From NCBI RefSeq assembly GCF_013306565.1, contig NZ_PZPO01000001.1, forward strand, positions 1-64,000: 64,000 nucleotides of DNA. Reading direction: 5' to 3'. This stretch comes from Hyphomicrobium sulfonivorans. GTDB lineage: Bacteria; Pseudomonadota; Alphaproteobacteria; Rhizobiales; Hyphomicrobiaceae. The notes beneath the pieces are model-generated. The model was not told the DNA's origin. It saw only the letters and a program-made list of their open reading frames with translations, and searched no databases. This document shows positions 55,653 through 64,000 of the stretch, piece by piece. Position numbers and translations under genes: made by a program. The stretch's first letter is position 1. Each line of letters starts with the position of its first letter.

Positions 55653-58148
55653 ATGCGTACTCATAATGAGTGGGAGTCCGTTTGGGCGCTTGATAATTCG
55701 AGCCCAGCAGAATCCGAGACTAGTGGCGACGCTGCAAAGAGCAATCGGCGCCTTTCATTTAAATCTCAACTGCTTATCGGCGCAGCCAGCGTAATTGGTG
55801 CTCCTGCCGCTGCCACGGCTCAGGAAGCCGCCGAGCCTGTTCCTCTCCCTACCTTGAGCGTTGAAGGCGCCGCCAAGAAAAAGGCCGCCGCGAAGAAGAA
55901 AGCTGCACCGAAGAAGGCTGCTTCCACGCAGGTCTCGCCTGCCCCGGTAGCTCCGCAGTACACTCCGCCGACGCAGCAGGCCGATCCGCTGCCGGGTCTC
56001 GCTGCTCCGGTCGCTCCGGGCGTGTACAACGCCCAGTATTCGACGTCGGCCAAGGCCACCGGTCCGCTGCTCAACACGCCTCAGACGGTCAACGTCATTC
56101 CCACCGCGATCATTCAGGAGCGCAAGAGCACCAACCTGATCGAAACGCTGAAGAACACGCCAGGCATCACCATCGACGCCGGCGAGAACGGGTTTAATAC
56201 TGCCGGTCTTCAGTTCGCGATCCGCGGCTTCAATTCGACCGGCAATGTTTTCAATGACGGTGCACGCGACAACGGTGTCTACACGCGCGACACGTTCAAC
56301 ATCGAGCAGGTCGAAGTATTCAAGGGCCCGGCAGCCGATAACGGACGCGGCTCTGCAGGCGGCTATGTCAACATCGTCACCAAGACGCCGAAGCTTGAGG
56401 ATTTCGTAGAGGCAACGGTCGGCATCGGCTTCGATGACACCAAATCCGAAGCACGCCGCCGCGCAACATTCGATGTTAATCAGAGCTCCGGAACTGTTGC
56501 GGGCCGCCTGAACCTCTTCATTCAGGATGGTGGTGTCGCCGGCCGCGATGTCGCCGAAGCTAACGCGTGGGGCGCGGCCCCGTCATTGGCCTTCGGTCTC
56601 GGAACGCAGACGCGCGCTATTTTTGCTTACGAGCACTATGAGCGCAACGACCTGCCGGACGCTGGCGTCCGTCTTAATCGCCGTGCGGAAGGGCTGACGT
56701 TCGGTGCGGGCGGAAACCCTGTAGACTCGGTCGGCATCGGTGGCGCTGGTCCCCGTCCGAACGGGGGCGGATCGTTGTCCCGCGATACGTTCTTCGGTCG
56801 CCACACGGACTTCGATGACACCGTAGCAGATACGTTTATCGCTCGGTTCGAGCATGATCTAGCTCCCGGCGTGACGATCTCCAACCAGACTCGCTGGAAC
56901 CAGGTTGACCGTCAGGCCGCACTCTCCACGCACGCGACGACCTTCACGGCGGCAAACCAGAACAGCGGTCTGCAGGGCGGCATGGGTCTGTTCACCTACG
57001 ACCGCAATAACGAAACGCTGACCAACCAGACAAATCTGGCCGCGCGGTTCTACACGGGTCAGTTCCGACACACGATCTCCACCGGCGTAGAGTTCTCGCG
57101 CGAAGAATCGTTTGCCCGCCGCGCTAGCAACCAGACCGCTGATATCGGTATCGATACCGCTGCTGTCTATGCCTATGACACGATCGATTTGACACGGCAG
57201 TGGCAAGTCGTCGGTGGCATCCGTGTCGAGCACTACGATTTGAAGATCAACGGTCAGGGCGTTCCAGGCGGATTGTATACTCAGACCGAAACGACGGTCG
57301 GCGGCAAAATCGGTGTTGTTTACAAGCCGGTTGAGAACGCCAGTCTCTATGCCTCGTACGGGATTTCACATCTGCCGCACGGTTCGCTGATGTCCAACCC
57401 GGACATCTCGCGCGATGGTGGCAATGCGTTCCCCGGCTTCGTTGCCGGCGCAGATCCCGCCGAGTTCCACAACTACGAAATCGGCGCGAAATGGGACTTC
57501 TTCAACGGCCGTCTGTCCACCACCGCTGCGCTGTTCCGTACCGAAAAGCACAAGTCTCCGATCGTCGGTGCCGATCTTGCAGCAGGTGACCCAGCCGGAG
57601 CCAATATCTTCCGTGGCTACGGCGAGCAGGTCGTGCAAGGTATCGAGCTTGGTATTGCCGGTAACCTCACCGAGCACTGGAAAGTGTATGGTGGCCTGCT
57701 CGTCATGGAAAGCGAGCGCAAGCATAGTGCCTACCTCGATGGCGTACGCCGCAATGGTGGCAACGGAACAGGCGACTACGGTACTGCACTGCGCACCGAT
57801 GGCGACGAACTCGCCTTCACTCCAAACGTGACGGCAACGTTCTGGACTACCTATGACGTCACCAAGGAACTAACACTCGGCGGTGGCTTCCAGTACGTCA
57901 GCGACTCCTACATCGGTCGTCCAGATGATGCCCTGCGTATCATCAAGAATGGACGCTACGGCAAGCTGCCCGGCCACTTCATCGTCAACCTGATGGCGTC
58001 GTACGACATCACCGAGAACATTGAGCTGAGCCTCAACGTCGATAACGTCTTCGACGAGACATATCTCACCTCAGTCAACTGGAATGGCAACTGGGGTTAC
58101 GTGGCTCCGCCGCGTACCTACTGGCTGTCGGCCAGCTACAAGTACTAA
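55653..58148 (+). CDS. TonB-dependent siderophore receptor (Fiu-like)
   Basis: 831 residues. A long N terminus with a signal-like segment ([18 protein letters not shown]) then a Lys/Ala-rich stretch ([18 protein letters not shown]), plug domain ([48 protein letters not shown]) and 22-strand barrel ending WLSASYKY. Fiu/CirA-like catecholate receptors show this order. AAGGGGTGGGG precedes the ATG. The next genes, a PiuC-type dioxygenase and a SEL1-repeat protein, form the usual trio. Confidence 0.93.
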   Translation: MRTHNEWESVWALDNSSPAESETSGDAAKSNRRLSFKSQLLIGAASVIGAPAAATAQEAAEPVPLPTLSVEGAAKKKAAAKKKAAPKKAASTQVSPAPVAPQYTPPTQQADPLPGLAAPVAPGVYNAQYSTSAKATGPLLNTPQTVNVIPTAIIQERKSTNLIETLKNTPGITIDAGENGFNTAGLQFAIRGFNSTGNVFNDGARDNGVYTRDTFNIEQVEVFKGPAADNGRGSAGGYVNIVTKTPKLEDFVEATVGIGFDDTKSEARRRATFDVNQSSGTVAGRLNLFIQDGGVAGRDVAEANAWGAAPSLAFGLGTQTRAIFAYEHYERNDLPDAGVRLNRRAEGLTFGAGGNPVDSVGIGGAGPRPNGGGSLSRDTFFGRHTDFDDTVADTFIARFEHDLAPGVTISNQTRWNQVDRQAALSTHATTFTAANQNSGLQGGMGLFTYDRNNETLTNQTNLAARFYTGQFRHTISTGVEFSREESFARRASNQTADIGIDTAAVYAYDTIDLTRQWQVVGGIRVEHYDLKINGQGVPGGLYTQTETTVGGKIGVVYKPVENASLYASYGISHLPHGSLMSNPDISRDGGNAFPGFVAGADPAEFHNYEIGAKWDFFNGRLSTTAALFRTEKHKSPIVGADLAAGDPAGANIFRGYGEQVVQGIELGIAGNLTEHWKVYGGLLVMESERKHSAYLDGVRRNGGNGTGDYGTALRTDGDELAFTPNVTATFWTTYDVTKELTLGGGFQYVSDSYIGRPDDALRIIKNGRYGKLPGHFIVNLMASYDITENIELSLNVDNVFDETYLTSVNWNGNWGYVAPPRTYWLSASYKY

Positions 58149-58165
58149 TCCCAAACGACACCAAC

Positions 58166-58199
58166 ACCGACCGCAGGACCTCCCGCCTGCGGTCGGTGG
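58166..58199 (+). terminator. Strong hairpin after receptor gene
   Basis: A perfect 13-bp stem CACCGACCGCAGG / CCTGCGGTCGGTG with an 8-base loop. No T tract. It may attenuate read-through into the dioxygenase gene. Confidence 0.55.
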
Positions 58200-58266
58200 C
58201 CTACTCCCCACGACGAGACTGCCGGGCCCCCGTCCCGGCATTCTTGCTTTTCTCGGAGCCCCCAAA

Positions 58267-58950
58267 ATGCTCGTGACCATCCCCGATGTTCTCTCAGCCG
58301 ACGAAGTGGCGCACATCCGCAGCGTGCTTGAGAGCACCAATTGGGTCGATGGTCGCGTCACCGCCGGCGATCAGGCGGTGAAGGTCAAAAACAATCTGCA
58401 AGTTCCGATCAATTCACCTGAAGCGCAGCAGTTGGGGCAGATCGTGCTCGGCGCGCTCGGCAAAAATCCCAAGTTCATGTCGGCCGTGCTGCCGCTGCGC
58501 GTGCTGCCGCCGATGTTCAACCGCTACGATGAAGGCATGACCTTCGGAGCACACGTTGACGGTTCGATCCGCGCTCTGCCCGGAACCGGCGAGCGCCTGC
58601 GCACCGACGTATCCTCAACGCTGTTCCTCACGCCACCGGAAGATTACGACGGCGGCGAACTCGTCGTGCACGACACATACGGCACCCACACCGTGAAGCT
58701 GCCCGCCGGCCACATGGTCGTCTATCCCGCCACCAGCCTGCATTCCGTCACGCCGGTGACCCGCGGCAGCCGCTGGGCGTCGTTTTTCTGGTCGCAGTCG
58801 ATGGTGAAAGATGACTGGCAGCGACACATGCTGTTCGATCTCGATCAATCGATCATGCGCATCCGCGCGCAAATGCCCGACGACGATCCCGCCGTCGTCA
58901 GCATCACTGGGCACTATCACAACCTCATCCGCGCCTGGGCCGAAGTGTAA
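58267..58950 (+). CDS. Fe(II)/2-oxoglutarate dioxygenase PiuC-type (PKHX)
   Basis: 227 residues, full length for the PKHD-type hydroxylase family. Iron ligands: H and D in [10 protein letters not shown], a later H in [11 protein letters not shown], and the oxoglutarate-binding R in that strand. [21 protein letters not shown] is the standard N terminus. In Proteobacteria these genes accompany siderophore receptors. Substrate not known. Confidence 0.92.
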   Translation: MLVTIPDVLSADEVAHIRSVLESTNWVDGRVTAGDQAVKVKNNLQVPINSPEAQQLGQIVLGALGKNPKFMSAVLPLRVLPPMFNRYDEGMTFGAHVDGSIRALPGTGERLRTDVSSTLFLTPPEDYDGGELVVHDTYGTHTVKLPAGHMVVYPATSLHSVTPVTRGSRWASFFWSQSMVKDDWQRHMLFDLDQSIMRIRAQMPDDDPAVVSITGHYHNLIRAWAEV

Positions 58951-58977
58951 GCAGCAAAGCGTAAAGCGAGTTCCGTC

Positions 58978-59787
58978 ATGCGTGAGATAGCGTTCCACAC
59001 CGAAGTCGGCGCCCCGCAAAAATATCGCCCGCTGTATGTCAGCATTTACGCCGATGACGACAATGCGGCCGCCGCCGCTCAGCAGCAGCAAACAGGCCCC
59101 GATACACTCACGACGGAAGAACTCGCGCAGCAGGGCTCGCCCTTCGCGCAGTTTCTGCTCGGCCACATGTATCTTTCCGGCCAGGACAAGCCGCAGGATT
59201 ATGCCGCCGCCTATCATTGGTTTTCACGCTCTGCCGCTTCCGGCCGCGCCGACGCGCTGAACATGGTCGGGCGCTGTTACGAATGCGGCTGGGGCGTTGC
59301 AATCGATCGCGCTGAAGCCGCCCGCTGGTATCGTCTCGCGATCGAACAGGGTCATGCCTGGGCCATGTTCAACCTTGCTTCACTGATGCTTCAGGGCGCA
59401 GGCGTAACGCAGGACGCGGAAGGCGCATTGGCGCTGTTCGTGCGCGCCGCGCGGCTGGGCAACATCAAGGCCATGAACATGATCGGCCAGTACCGCGAGG
59501 ATGGCTGGCGCGGACGGGTGCGGTTGCGCGCCGCTGCCCGTTGGTATCAGCGCGCTGCGGAAGGCGGCTGCTTCCGCGGGCAATATAATCTGGCGCGTTT
59601 TCTTGCCCGCATGGGACAAACCGAAACCGCCGCCCAATGGCTGCGCGTGTCGTTCGCTGCTGCTCCGCCGCAGTTCTGCCGCGAGGTCGGAGAAATGCTG
59701 GCCAACCATCCGGACGCGAACCTGCGCGACGTCGCGCGTGAGGCATTGCTCCGCGCCGAAACATTGGCGCGTCATCCCGCAGCATAA
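58978..59787 (+). CDS. SEL1-repeat (TPR-like) protein
   Basis: 269 residues with five or so SEL1 repeats (about 40-230: GHMYLSGQDKPQDYAAAYHWFSRSA, GRCYECGWGVAIDRAEAARWYRLA, and others). A solenoid that probably binds proteins. Start ATG 27 bases after the dioxygenase gene, so one transcript. No signal peptide seen, so cytosolic. Such proteins recur beside piuC, but their role is undefined. Confidence 0.88.
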   Translation: MREIAFHTEVGAPQKYRPLYVSIYADDDNAAAAAQQQQTGPDTLTTEELAQQGSPFAQFLLGHMYLSGQDKPQDYAAAYHWFSRSAASGRADALNMVGRCYECGWGVAIDRAEAARWYRLAIEQGHAWAMFNLASLMLQGAGVTQDAEGALALFVRAARLGNIKAMNMIGQYREDGWRGRVRLRAAARWYQRAAEGGCFRGQYNLARFLARMGQTETAAQWLRVSFAAAPPQFCREVGEMLANHPDANLRDVAREALLRAETLARHPAA

Positions 59788-59929
59788 ATCCGAAGACGTT
59801 TTTTCGGCGTTTCAGCGCGCACTCATTCGGCGCGCTGCTATCACCCACAAGAATGACACGCATGCAGGTGGCCTGCGAAATTCTGCCGAGCCTGCATCGT
59901 AAACGCCGGGCAGCGCGCTGACGCCGTGG

Positions 59930-61048
59930 CTACAGCTTGAGTTGCAGCGGGTCGGTCACCAACAGATCCCGCCCCGCGTCGCTCAGCGTCCGGCAGCCAG
60001 TCAGCGCCATCGCCAGTTCAAGCTCATCGCGCAAGATACGCAGCACATGCGCCACGCCGCGTACGCCTGCAACCGCGAGCCCGTACACGATCGGGCGCCC
60101 CACCATCACCGCTGACGCCCCGCACGCGATGCACTTCAACACATCCGTGCCCCGCCGAATGCCGCCATCCACCAGAACGGGCGCGCGGCCCGCAACGCGG
60201 TCGACGATGCGCGGCAGCACGGTGAATGTCGGCGGCAGCGTATCCAGCGTACGCCCACCGTGATTGGAAACGATCAGCCCCGCCGCGCCATGCTCCAGCG
60301 CACGTTCGGCATCGTCAGCGTTCAGAATACCTTTGAGTATGACGGGAAGCGATGTGTTCGCCGCCAGCCATTCGATGTCGCTCCACACCGCCGCGATCGG
60401 CAGGAAGTGCTCGAAAACCACGCTCTGCAGAGCGGCAGAGGGCACATGCTGCGCATAGTCGGCGAGATTGACCGCGCTCATTCCGTCCGGCAGACGAAAA
60501 CCGGCCCGCTGCTCGCGGTTGCGCGCACCGCTGACCGGCGCATCAACCGTAACCACGATGGCTTCATATCCGGCAGTCTCCGCGCGCCGCACCAGATCCA
60601 GCGTCGCCGCTCGATCCGGTTGCATGTAAAGCTGAAACCAGATGCGCGGACCGGCGGCAACGGCAATATCCTCCAGCCGCATGCTCGCCAGCGTGCTGAC
60701 AACAAACCCCGCGTCCAGCGCCGCTGCAGCAACCGCTGTTGCTTGCTCGCCATCGGGATGCGCCAGCATCTGGTGCGCAACCGGCGCAACCAGAATCGGA
60801 TGCTCGAATGTCTTTCCAAACAGCTCTACGCGTGTGTGCCCACCCTTGCCATGGCGGAGCACGCGCGATTCCAACCCGACACGGTCAAACGCTTGCCTGT
60901 TCCAGCGGGCGGTTATTTCATCCGCCGATGCGCCGGAAAAATACGCCCATGCGTTGGTGTCGAGCGTCTCGCCCGCGAAGCGCTCGTAGTCACTGAGGCT
61001 GACAATTCCGTTCGGAATATCCGCCAATGTGGGCAATGTGTCGGTCAA
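59930..61048 (-). CDS. FMN-dependent alpha-hydroxy-acid dehydrogenase
   Basis: 372 residues of the lactate/glycolate oxidase family. Seen: SLSDYERFAGETLDTNAWAYFSGASADEIT, PVAHQMLAHPDGE, the LILKGILNADDAERAL lysine strand, and the active-site SNHGGRTLD with RRGTDVLK (FMN phosphate). It oxidises an L-2-hydroxy acid. Substrate unclear. Stands alone between opposed genes. Confidence 0.92.
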   Translation of the reverse strand: MTDTLPTLADIPNGIVSLSDYERFAGETLDTNAWAYFSGASADEITARWNRQAFDRVGLESRVLRHGKGGHTRVELFGKTFEHPILVAPVAHQMLAHPDGEQATAVAAAALDAGFVVSTLASMRLEDIAVAAGPRIWFQLYMQPDRAATLDLVRRAETAGYEAIVVTVDAPVSGARNREQRAGFRLPDGMSAVNLADYAQHVPSAALQSVVFEHFLPIAAVWSDIEWLAANTSLPVILKGILNADDAERALEHGAAGLIVSNHGGRTLDTLPPTFTVLPRIVDRVAGRAPVLVDGGIRRGTDVLKCIACGASAVMVGRPIVYGLAVAGVRGVAHVLRILRDELELAMALTGCRTLSDAGRDLLVTDPLQLKL

Positions 61049-61212
61049 GCGATGTGTCTCATGTCAGCAATGCGCGACGCATATTTGGCATCACAACCAC
61101 CGCAGCGCCAGTCAATAGTCAGTGCGCAAGCACGCTGCATATGGGCTGACAGACAATCGCCCGCACCCTATTTTGTGAAGCGATCCATTGGCTCTAAACA
61201 TCGGCAGCAACC

Positions 61213-61878
61213 ATGCATTCTGAAGATTGGGTGTCTCATTTTCCAGGGTTGCACAGCCTTCCCGACGACATTCTTTCTGCCCTCATCGCCAGCAGTCGCG
61301 TTGTGCAGCTTCCCGCCGGCACGCGAATATTCGGACCGGGACACGCGCCGGACGCATTCATTCTGATGTTGCGCGGAACCGTGCGCGTGCAGCAGGTTTC
61401 CGACACCGGCCGCGAGATTGTGCTGTATCGCGTTTCAGCCGGCGATAGCTGCGCGCTGACGACCGCGTGCCTGATGGGCTATGATGACTATCAGGCTGAA
61501 GCATTGGCCGAGACCGATGTTGCCGCCGTCGCCATTCCGCGCGCAACGTTTGACGACATTATCGCGCGCTCGCCAGAGTTCCGCCGCTTCGTTTTCACCG
61601 CCTTCAGCCGTCGCGTCACCGACCTGTTCCGTGTCATTGAGGAGGTCGCGTTTGCGCGCATCGATGTGCGGCTGGCCCAGCGACTGCTGGAGCGCGCCAA
61701 CACCGCTGGCCACATCGAGCTGACGCACCAGCAGCTTGCCGCCGAGCTTGGCACCGCGCGCGAAGTGATCAGCCGCCAGCTCAACGAATTTCAGCGCCGC
61801 GGCTGGATCACTACCGCCCGCGGTGTCATCGACATCACGCAGCCCGAAGCACTGCGCCAGCTTGCCACAGCGCCGTAG
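61213..61878 (+). CDS. Crp/Fnr-family regulator of the sulfur locus
   Basis: 221 residues. Sensor domain (about 15-130), with GTRIFGPGHAPDAFILMLRGTVRV, and winged helix (LAAELGTAREVISRQLNEFQRRGWI). Cys residues at CALTTACL could sense thiol or persulfide. It precedes DUF2892-YeeE-YeeE-MBL on the same strand, where other genomes place ArsR-type BigR. A perfect TGTGA-N5-TCACA palindrome just after its stop is a likely operator. Confidence 0.85.
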   Translation: MHSEDWVSHFPGLHSLPDDILSALIASSRVVQLPAGTRIFGPGHAPDAFILMLRGTVRVQQVSDTGREIVLYRVSAGDSCALTTACLMGYDDYQAEALAETDVAAVAIPRATFDDIIARSPEFRRFVFTAFSRRVTDLFRVIEEVAFARIDVRLAQRLLERANTAGHIELTHQQLAAELGTAREVISRQLNEFQRRGWITTARGVIDITQPEALRQLATAP

Positions 61879-61908
61879 CGCCCGGTTTCGACACTGCGGG
61901 GCAAACCC

Positions 61909-61923
61909 TGTGACTTGGTCACA
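61909..61923 (+). promoter_or_regulatory. Crp/Fnr-type palindrome
   Basis: TGTGACTTGGTCACA, perfect 6-bp arms around TTG. 62 bases (centre) before the DUF2892 ATG. Candidate site for the adjoining regulator. Confidence 0.5.
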
Positions 61924-61977
61924 TACGGTCCGGCGCCCAGCCAGCTATCCAGTATCCAACAGACTGGAGATGCGGCC

Positions 61978-62184
61978 ATGATCATGAACATTGGAAACTG
62001 GGACCGAGCCCTGAGAATTACTCTGGGGCTGGTGTTGCTTTCGCTTGTGTTCCTCGGCCCGCAAACGCTGTGGGGCCTTGTCGGCTTCATTCCGCTGCTC
62101 ACCGGGCTGGCTCGCGTTTGCCCCGCCTATAGCATTACCGGCGTCAGCACTTGCGGACAGCGATGCGCAGGCCCCAAATCCTGA
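61978..62184 (+). CDS. DUF2892 small membrane protein
   Basis: 68 residues. Two helices (ALRITLGLVLLSLVFL and LWGLVGFIPLLTGLARVCPAYSITG), with the Cys of ARVCPAYSI and a tail with two more Cys (TCGQRC). The DUF2892 domain is found in YgaP-like rhodanese proteins and near persulfide genes. Small inner membrane protein. Confidence 0.9.
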   Translation: MIMNIGNWDRALRITLGLVLLSLVFLGPQTLWGLVGFIPLLTGLARVCPAYSITGVSTCGQRCAGPKS

Positions 62185-62226
62185 TCGAACTTCGCTCGCA
62201 GTCGCAGCTGGCCAAAGGACGCCCAG

Positions 62227-62667
62227 ATGGATCAGATACTCGCAGCCAACAGCGCGCTCGCCGCAACAATTGGCGGCGTTCTCATTGGCCTGTCGGCCGT
62301 ACTGCTGATGGCCACCACGGGGCGCGTCGCCGGCATCAGCGGATTCGTATCGCGCTTGCTGCCGCCTTACGCCGATGACGCGTTTATCGCGCGCATCGCA
62401 TTCATCGCGGGGCTGGTCGCAACACCGCTAATCTACAGCTTCGCAACTGGTCACGGCATTGGCATTTCAGTTTCCAGCAGCGTGCCGTTGCTGATCGCAG
62501 CCGGATTGCTGGTCGGCTTTGGCGCCGTGCGCGGTGGCGGTTGCACCAGCGGTCACGGCGTCTGCGGCATCGCCCGCCTTTCGCCGCGCTCAATCGTTGC
62601 GACGCTCGTGTTCATGGCAACCGCTGTCGCAACCGTGTTCATCGCCCGCCACGTGATCGGAGGCTGA
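62227..62667 (+). CDS. YeeE/YedE family half-transporter 1
   Basis: 146 residues, four helices. GAVRGGGCTSGHGVCGIARLSPRS is the hallmark YeeE Cys motif. YeeE/YedE transports thiosulfate or sulfur compounds. The full-length protein is split here in two halves. Confidence 0.92.
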   Translation: MDQILAANSALAATIGGVLIGLSAVLLMATTGRVAGISGFVSRLLPPYADDAFIARIAFIAGLVATPLIYSFATGHGIGISVSSSVPLLIAAGLLVGFGAVRGGGCTSGHGVCGIARLSPRSIVATLVFMATAVATVFIARHVIGG

Positions 62668-62669
62668 AG

Positions 62670-63110
62670 ATGCAGATCATCTTTTCATTTGTTGCAGGAC
62701 TTCTGTTCAGCCTGGGGCTTGTCGTCTCTGGACTGATCAATCCCGCCAAAGTGCAGAACTTCCTCGATCTAGCCGGCACCTGGGACCCCAGCCTCGCCTT
62801 CACGATGGCCGCCGCCATTGTAACGACGGCAATCGGCTATCGGCTGGCGTTTCGTAATTCCAGGCCGCTGTTCGCTGACGCGTTCCAACTGCCGACAGCT
62901 AAGGCCATCGACATTCGGCTTGTAGGAGGCGCGGCAGTGTTTGGCATCGGCTGGGGCCTCATCGGCTTCTGTCCGGGTCCAGCAGTGGCGGCACTGGCAA
63001 CCGGATCGACATCGGCCTTCATCTTCGTTGGCGCCATGCTGGCCGGCATGTTTCTGGCCCGCACACTCGAACGGCCATCTTCCCCATCTGCTCCGCAGAC
63101 AAAAATTTAG
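62670..63110 (+). CDS. YeeE/YedE family half-transporter 2
   Basis: 146 residues. GLVVSGLINPAKVQNFLDLAGTWDPSL then the second YeeE repeat with GWGLIGFCPGPAVAAL. ATG overlaps the end of the first half by a two-base gap. The two probably form one pore. Followed 11 bases later by the MBL gene. Confidence 0.92.
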   Translation: MQIIFSFVAGLLFSLGLVVSGLINPAKVQNFLDLAGTWDPSLAFTMAAAIVTTAIGYRLAFRNSRPLFADAFQLPTAKAIDIRLVGGAAVFGIGWGLIGFCPGPAVAALATGSTSAFIFVGAMLAGMFLARTLERPSSPSAPQTKI

Positions 63111-63121
63111 TGGAGGTCACC

Positions 63122-64000
63122 ATGAGCATTCCCCACACCGTCGATCTCAGCGTGAAGCCGCAGATCACTGCGTTCTTCGATGAACCAACCAACACCATCA
63201 GCTATGTGGTGAAAGATCCGCATTCGAACGCGTGCGCCATCATCGACAGCGTCATGGACATCGACTACGCCGCCGGACGCATCGCCTATGAGTCCGCGGA
63301 CGAGATCATCGACTTCGTCAAAAAGAACGATCTCAAGGTCGAGTGGCTGATCGAGACGCACGCCCACGCCGATCACCTTTCAGCGGCGCCGTATATCCAG
63401 AGCAAGGTCGGCGGCAAGCTGGGCATCGGCGAGAATATCAAGATCGTGCAGCAGGTGTTCGGCAAGATCTTCAACGAAGGCACCGAGTTCCAGCGCGACG
63501 GCAGCCAGTTCGATCGGCTGTTCAACGATGGCGATACGTATCAGATCGGCTCGATGACCGCGTTCGCCATGCTGACGCCAGGCCATACGCCCGCATGCAT
63601 GACGCATGTGATCGGTGACGCCGCCTTCGTGGGCGACACGCTGTTCATGCCCGATGGCGGCACCGCCCGCGCCGACTTCCCCGGTGGGGATGCCCGCACA
63701 TTGTTCCGGTCCATCAAACGGGTGCTCGAACTGCCGCCGCAGATGCGTCTGTTCATGTGTCACGACTATGCGCCCGGCGGCCGCGAGATCAAATGGGAGA
63801 CCACGGTCGGCGAGGAGCGCGAGCACAACATCCACGTCCGCGACAGCGTTACCGAGGATGAGTTCGTCGCCATGCGGGAGGCCCGGGACAGCACGCTGGA
63901 GCTGCCGAAGCTCATCATCCCGTCGATCCAGGTCAACATCCGCGGCGGAAATCTGCCCGAGCCCGATGAATCCGGCAAACGGCATCTCAAGGTGCCGATC
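63122..64000 (+). CDS. Persulfide-dioxygenase-like MBL hydrolase (partial)
   Basis: At least 293 residues, running off the right edge. GGAGGTCACC precedes the ATG. Metal site T-H80-A-H82-A-D-H85, with later LTPGHTPACM, VGDTLFMPDGGTARADFPGGD and FMCHDYAPGG. This is the BlhA/ETHE1-like group, which oxidises glutathione persulfide to sulfite. With the YeeE pair it removes and exports sulfur in sulfide detoxification (inferred). Confidence 0.88.
   Translation, partial: MSIPHTVDLSVKPQITAFFDEPTNTISYVVKDPHSNACAIIDSVMDIDYAAGRIAYESADEIIDFVKKNDLKVEWLIETHAHADHLSAAPYIQSKVGGKLGIGENIKIVQQVFGKIFNEGTEFQRDGSQFDRLFNDGDTYQIGSMTAFAMLTPGHTPACMTHVIGDAAFVGDTLFMPDGGTARADFPGGDARTLFRSIKRVLELPPQMRLFMCHDYAPGGREIKWETTVGEEREHNIHVRDSVTEDEFVAMREARDSTLELPKLIIPSIQVNIRGGNLPEPDESGKRHLKVPI

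Noticed and set aside
1-64000. tRNA, rRNA, prophage or insertion-sequence genes
   Set aside because: None recognised on either strand; no transposase, integrase or TPsiC-arm/CCA pattern noticed. A covariance search would be the proper test.

Overview
The window is chromosomal DNA, roughly 60% G+C, from an alphaproteobacterium, most likely of the order Hyphomicrobiales (Rhizobiales). Evidence: a complete phyR / nepR / ecfG general-stress locus, a ccoNOQP-fixGHIS cluster with FNR/FixK boxes, a pdxH - fabI - phosphatase - aroC gene order that I recall from Bradyrhizobium-like genomes, and palindromic intergenic repeats of the rhizobial type. I see no tRNA, rRNA, CRISPR array, transposase or phage gene. 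Genus cannot be named from the sequence alone.

Layout. 1-1881: the 3'-truncated (by the window edge) remains of an autotransporter gene with an in-frame stop in its signal peptide and a frameshift. 2271-10820: a heavy-metal-type tripartite efflux operon (fusion protein, RND pump, outer-membrane channel) flanked by two closely similar OmpR-type regulators, the second with its histidine kinase. 10931-24316: mostly housekeeping genes (yggS, LysR/pirin pair, MBL hydrolase, SDR, pdxH, fabI, phosphatase, aroC, rimO), plus a TonB-receptor remnant and two REP-like palindromes. 24624-27474: hsp20-lon operon.

27475-38670: a stress-signalling region. NepR (long form), EcfG and PhyR are encoded together with CsbD, a DUF1328 protein, a zinc-ribbon protein, a Crp/Fnr regulator, an HWE-family PAS kinase, a PAS hybrid kinase and an OmpR regulator. 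Three perfect EcfG-type promoters (GGAAC-N16/17-CGTT) and several near matches lie within it, so the locus probably regulates itself and its neighbours.

39226-52200: microaerobic respiration. The cbb3 oxidase and its assembly genes (ccoNOQP, ccoG-fixH-ccoI-ccoS), a pqqC-like gene, a FixK-type regulator, a SafE-like membrane protein and hemN. FNR/FixK boxes precede ccoN, pqqC, fixK and hemN, which makes one oxygen-responsive unit. 52527-55255: cobalamin salvage (cobC, cbiB, cbiZ). 55653-59787: siderophore receptor, PiuC-type dioxygenase and a SEL1-repeat protein. 59930-61048: an FMN-dependent 2-hydroxy-acid dehydrogenase. 61213-64000: a Crp/Fnr regulator followed by DUF2892, two half-size YeeE/YedE proteins and a persulfide-dioxygenase-like MBL protein, a sulfide/persulfide-type operon that runs off the right edge.
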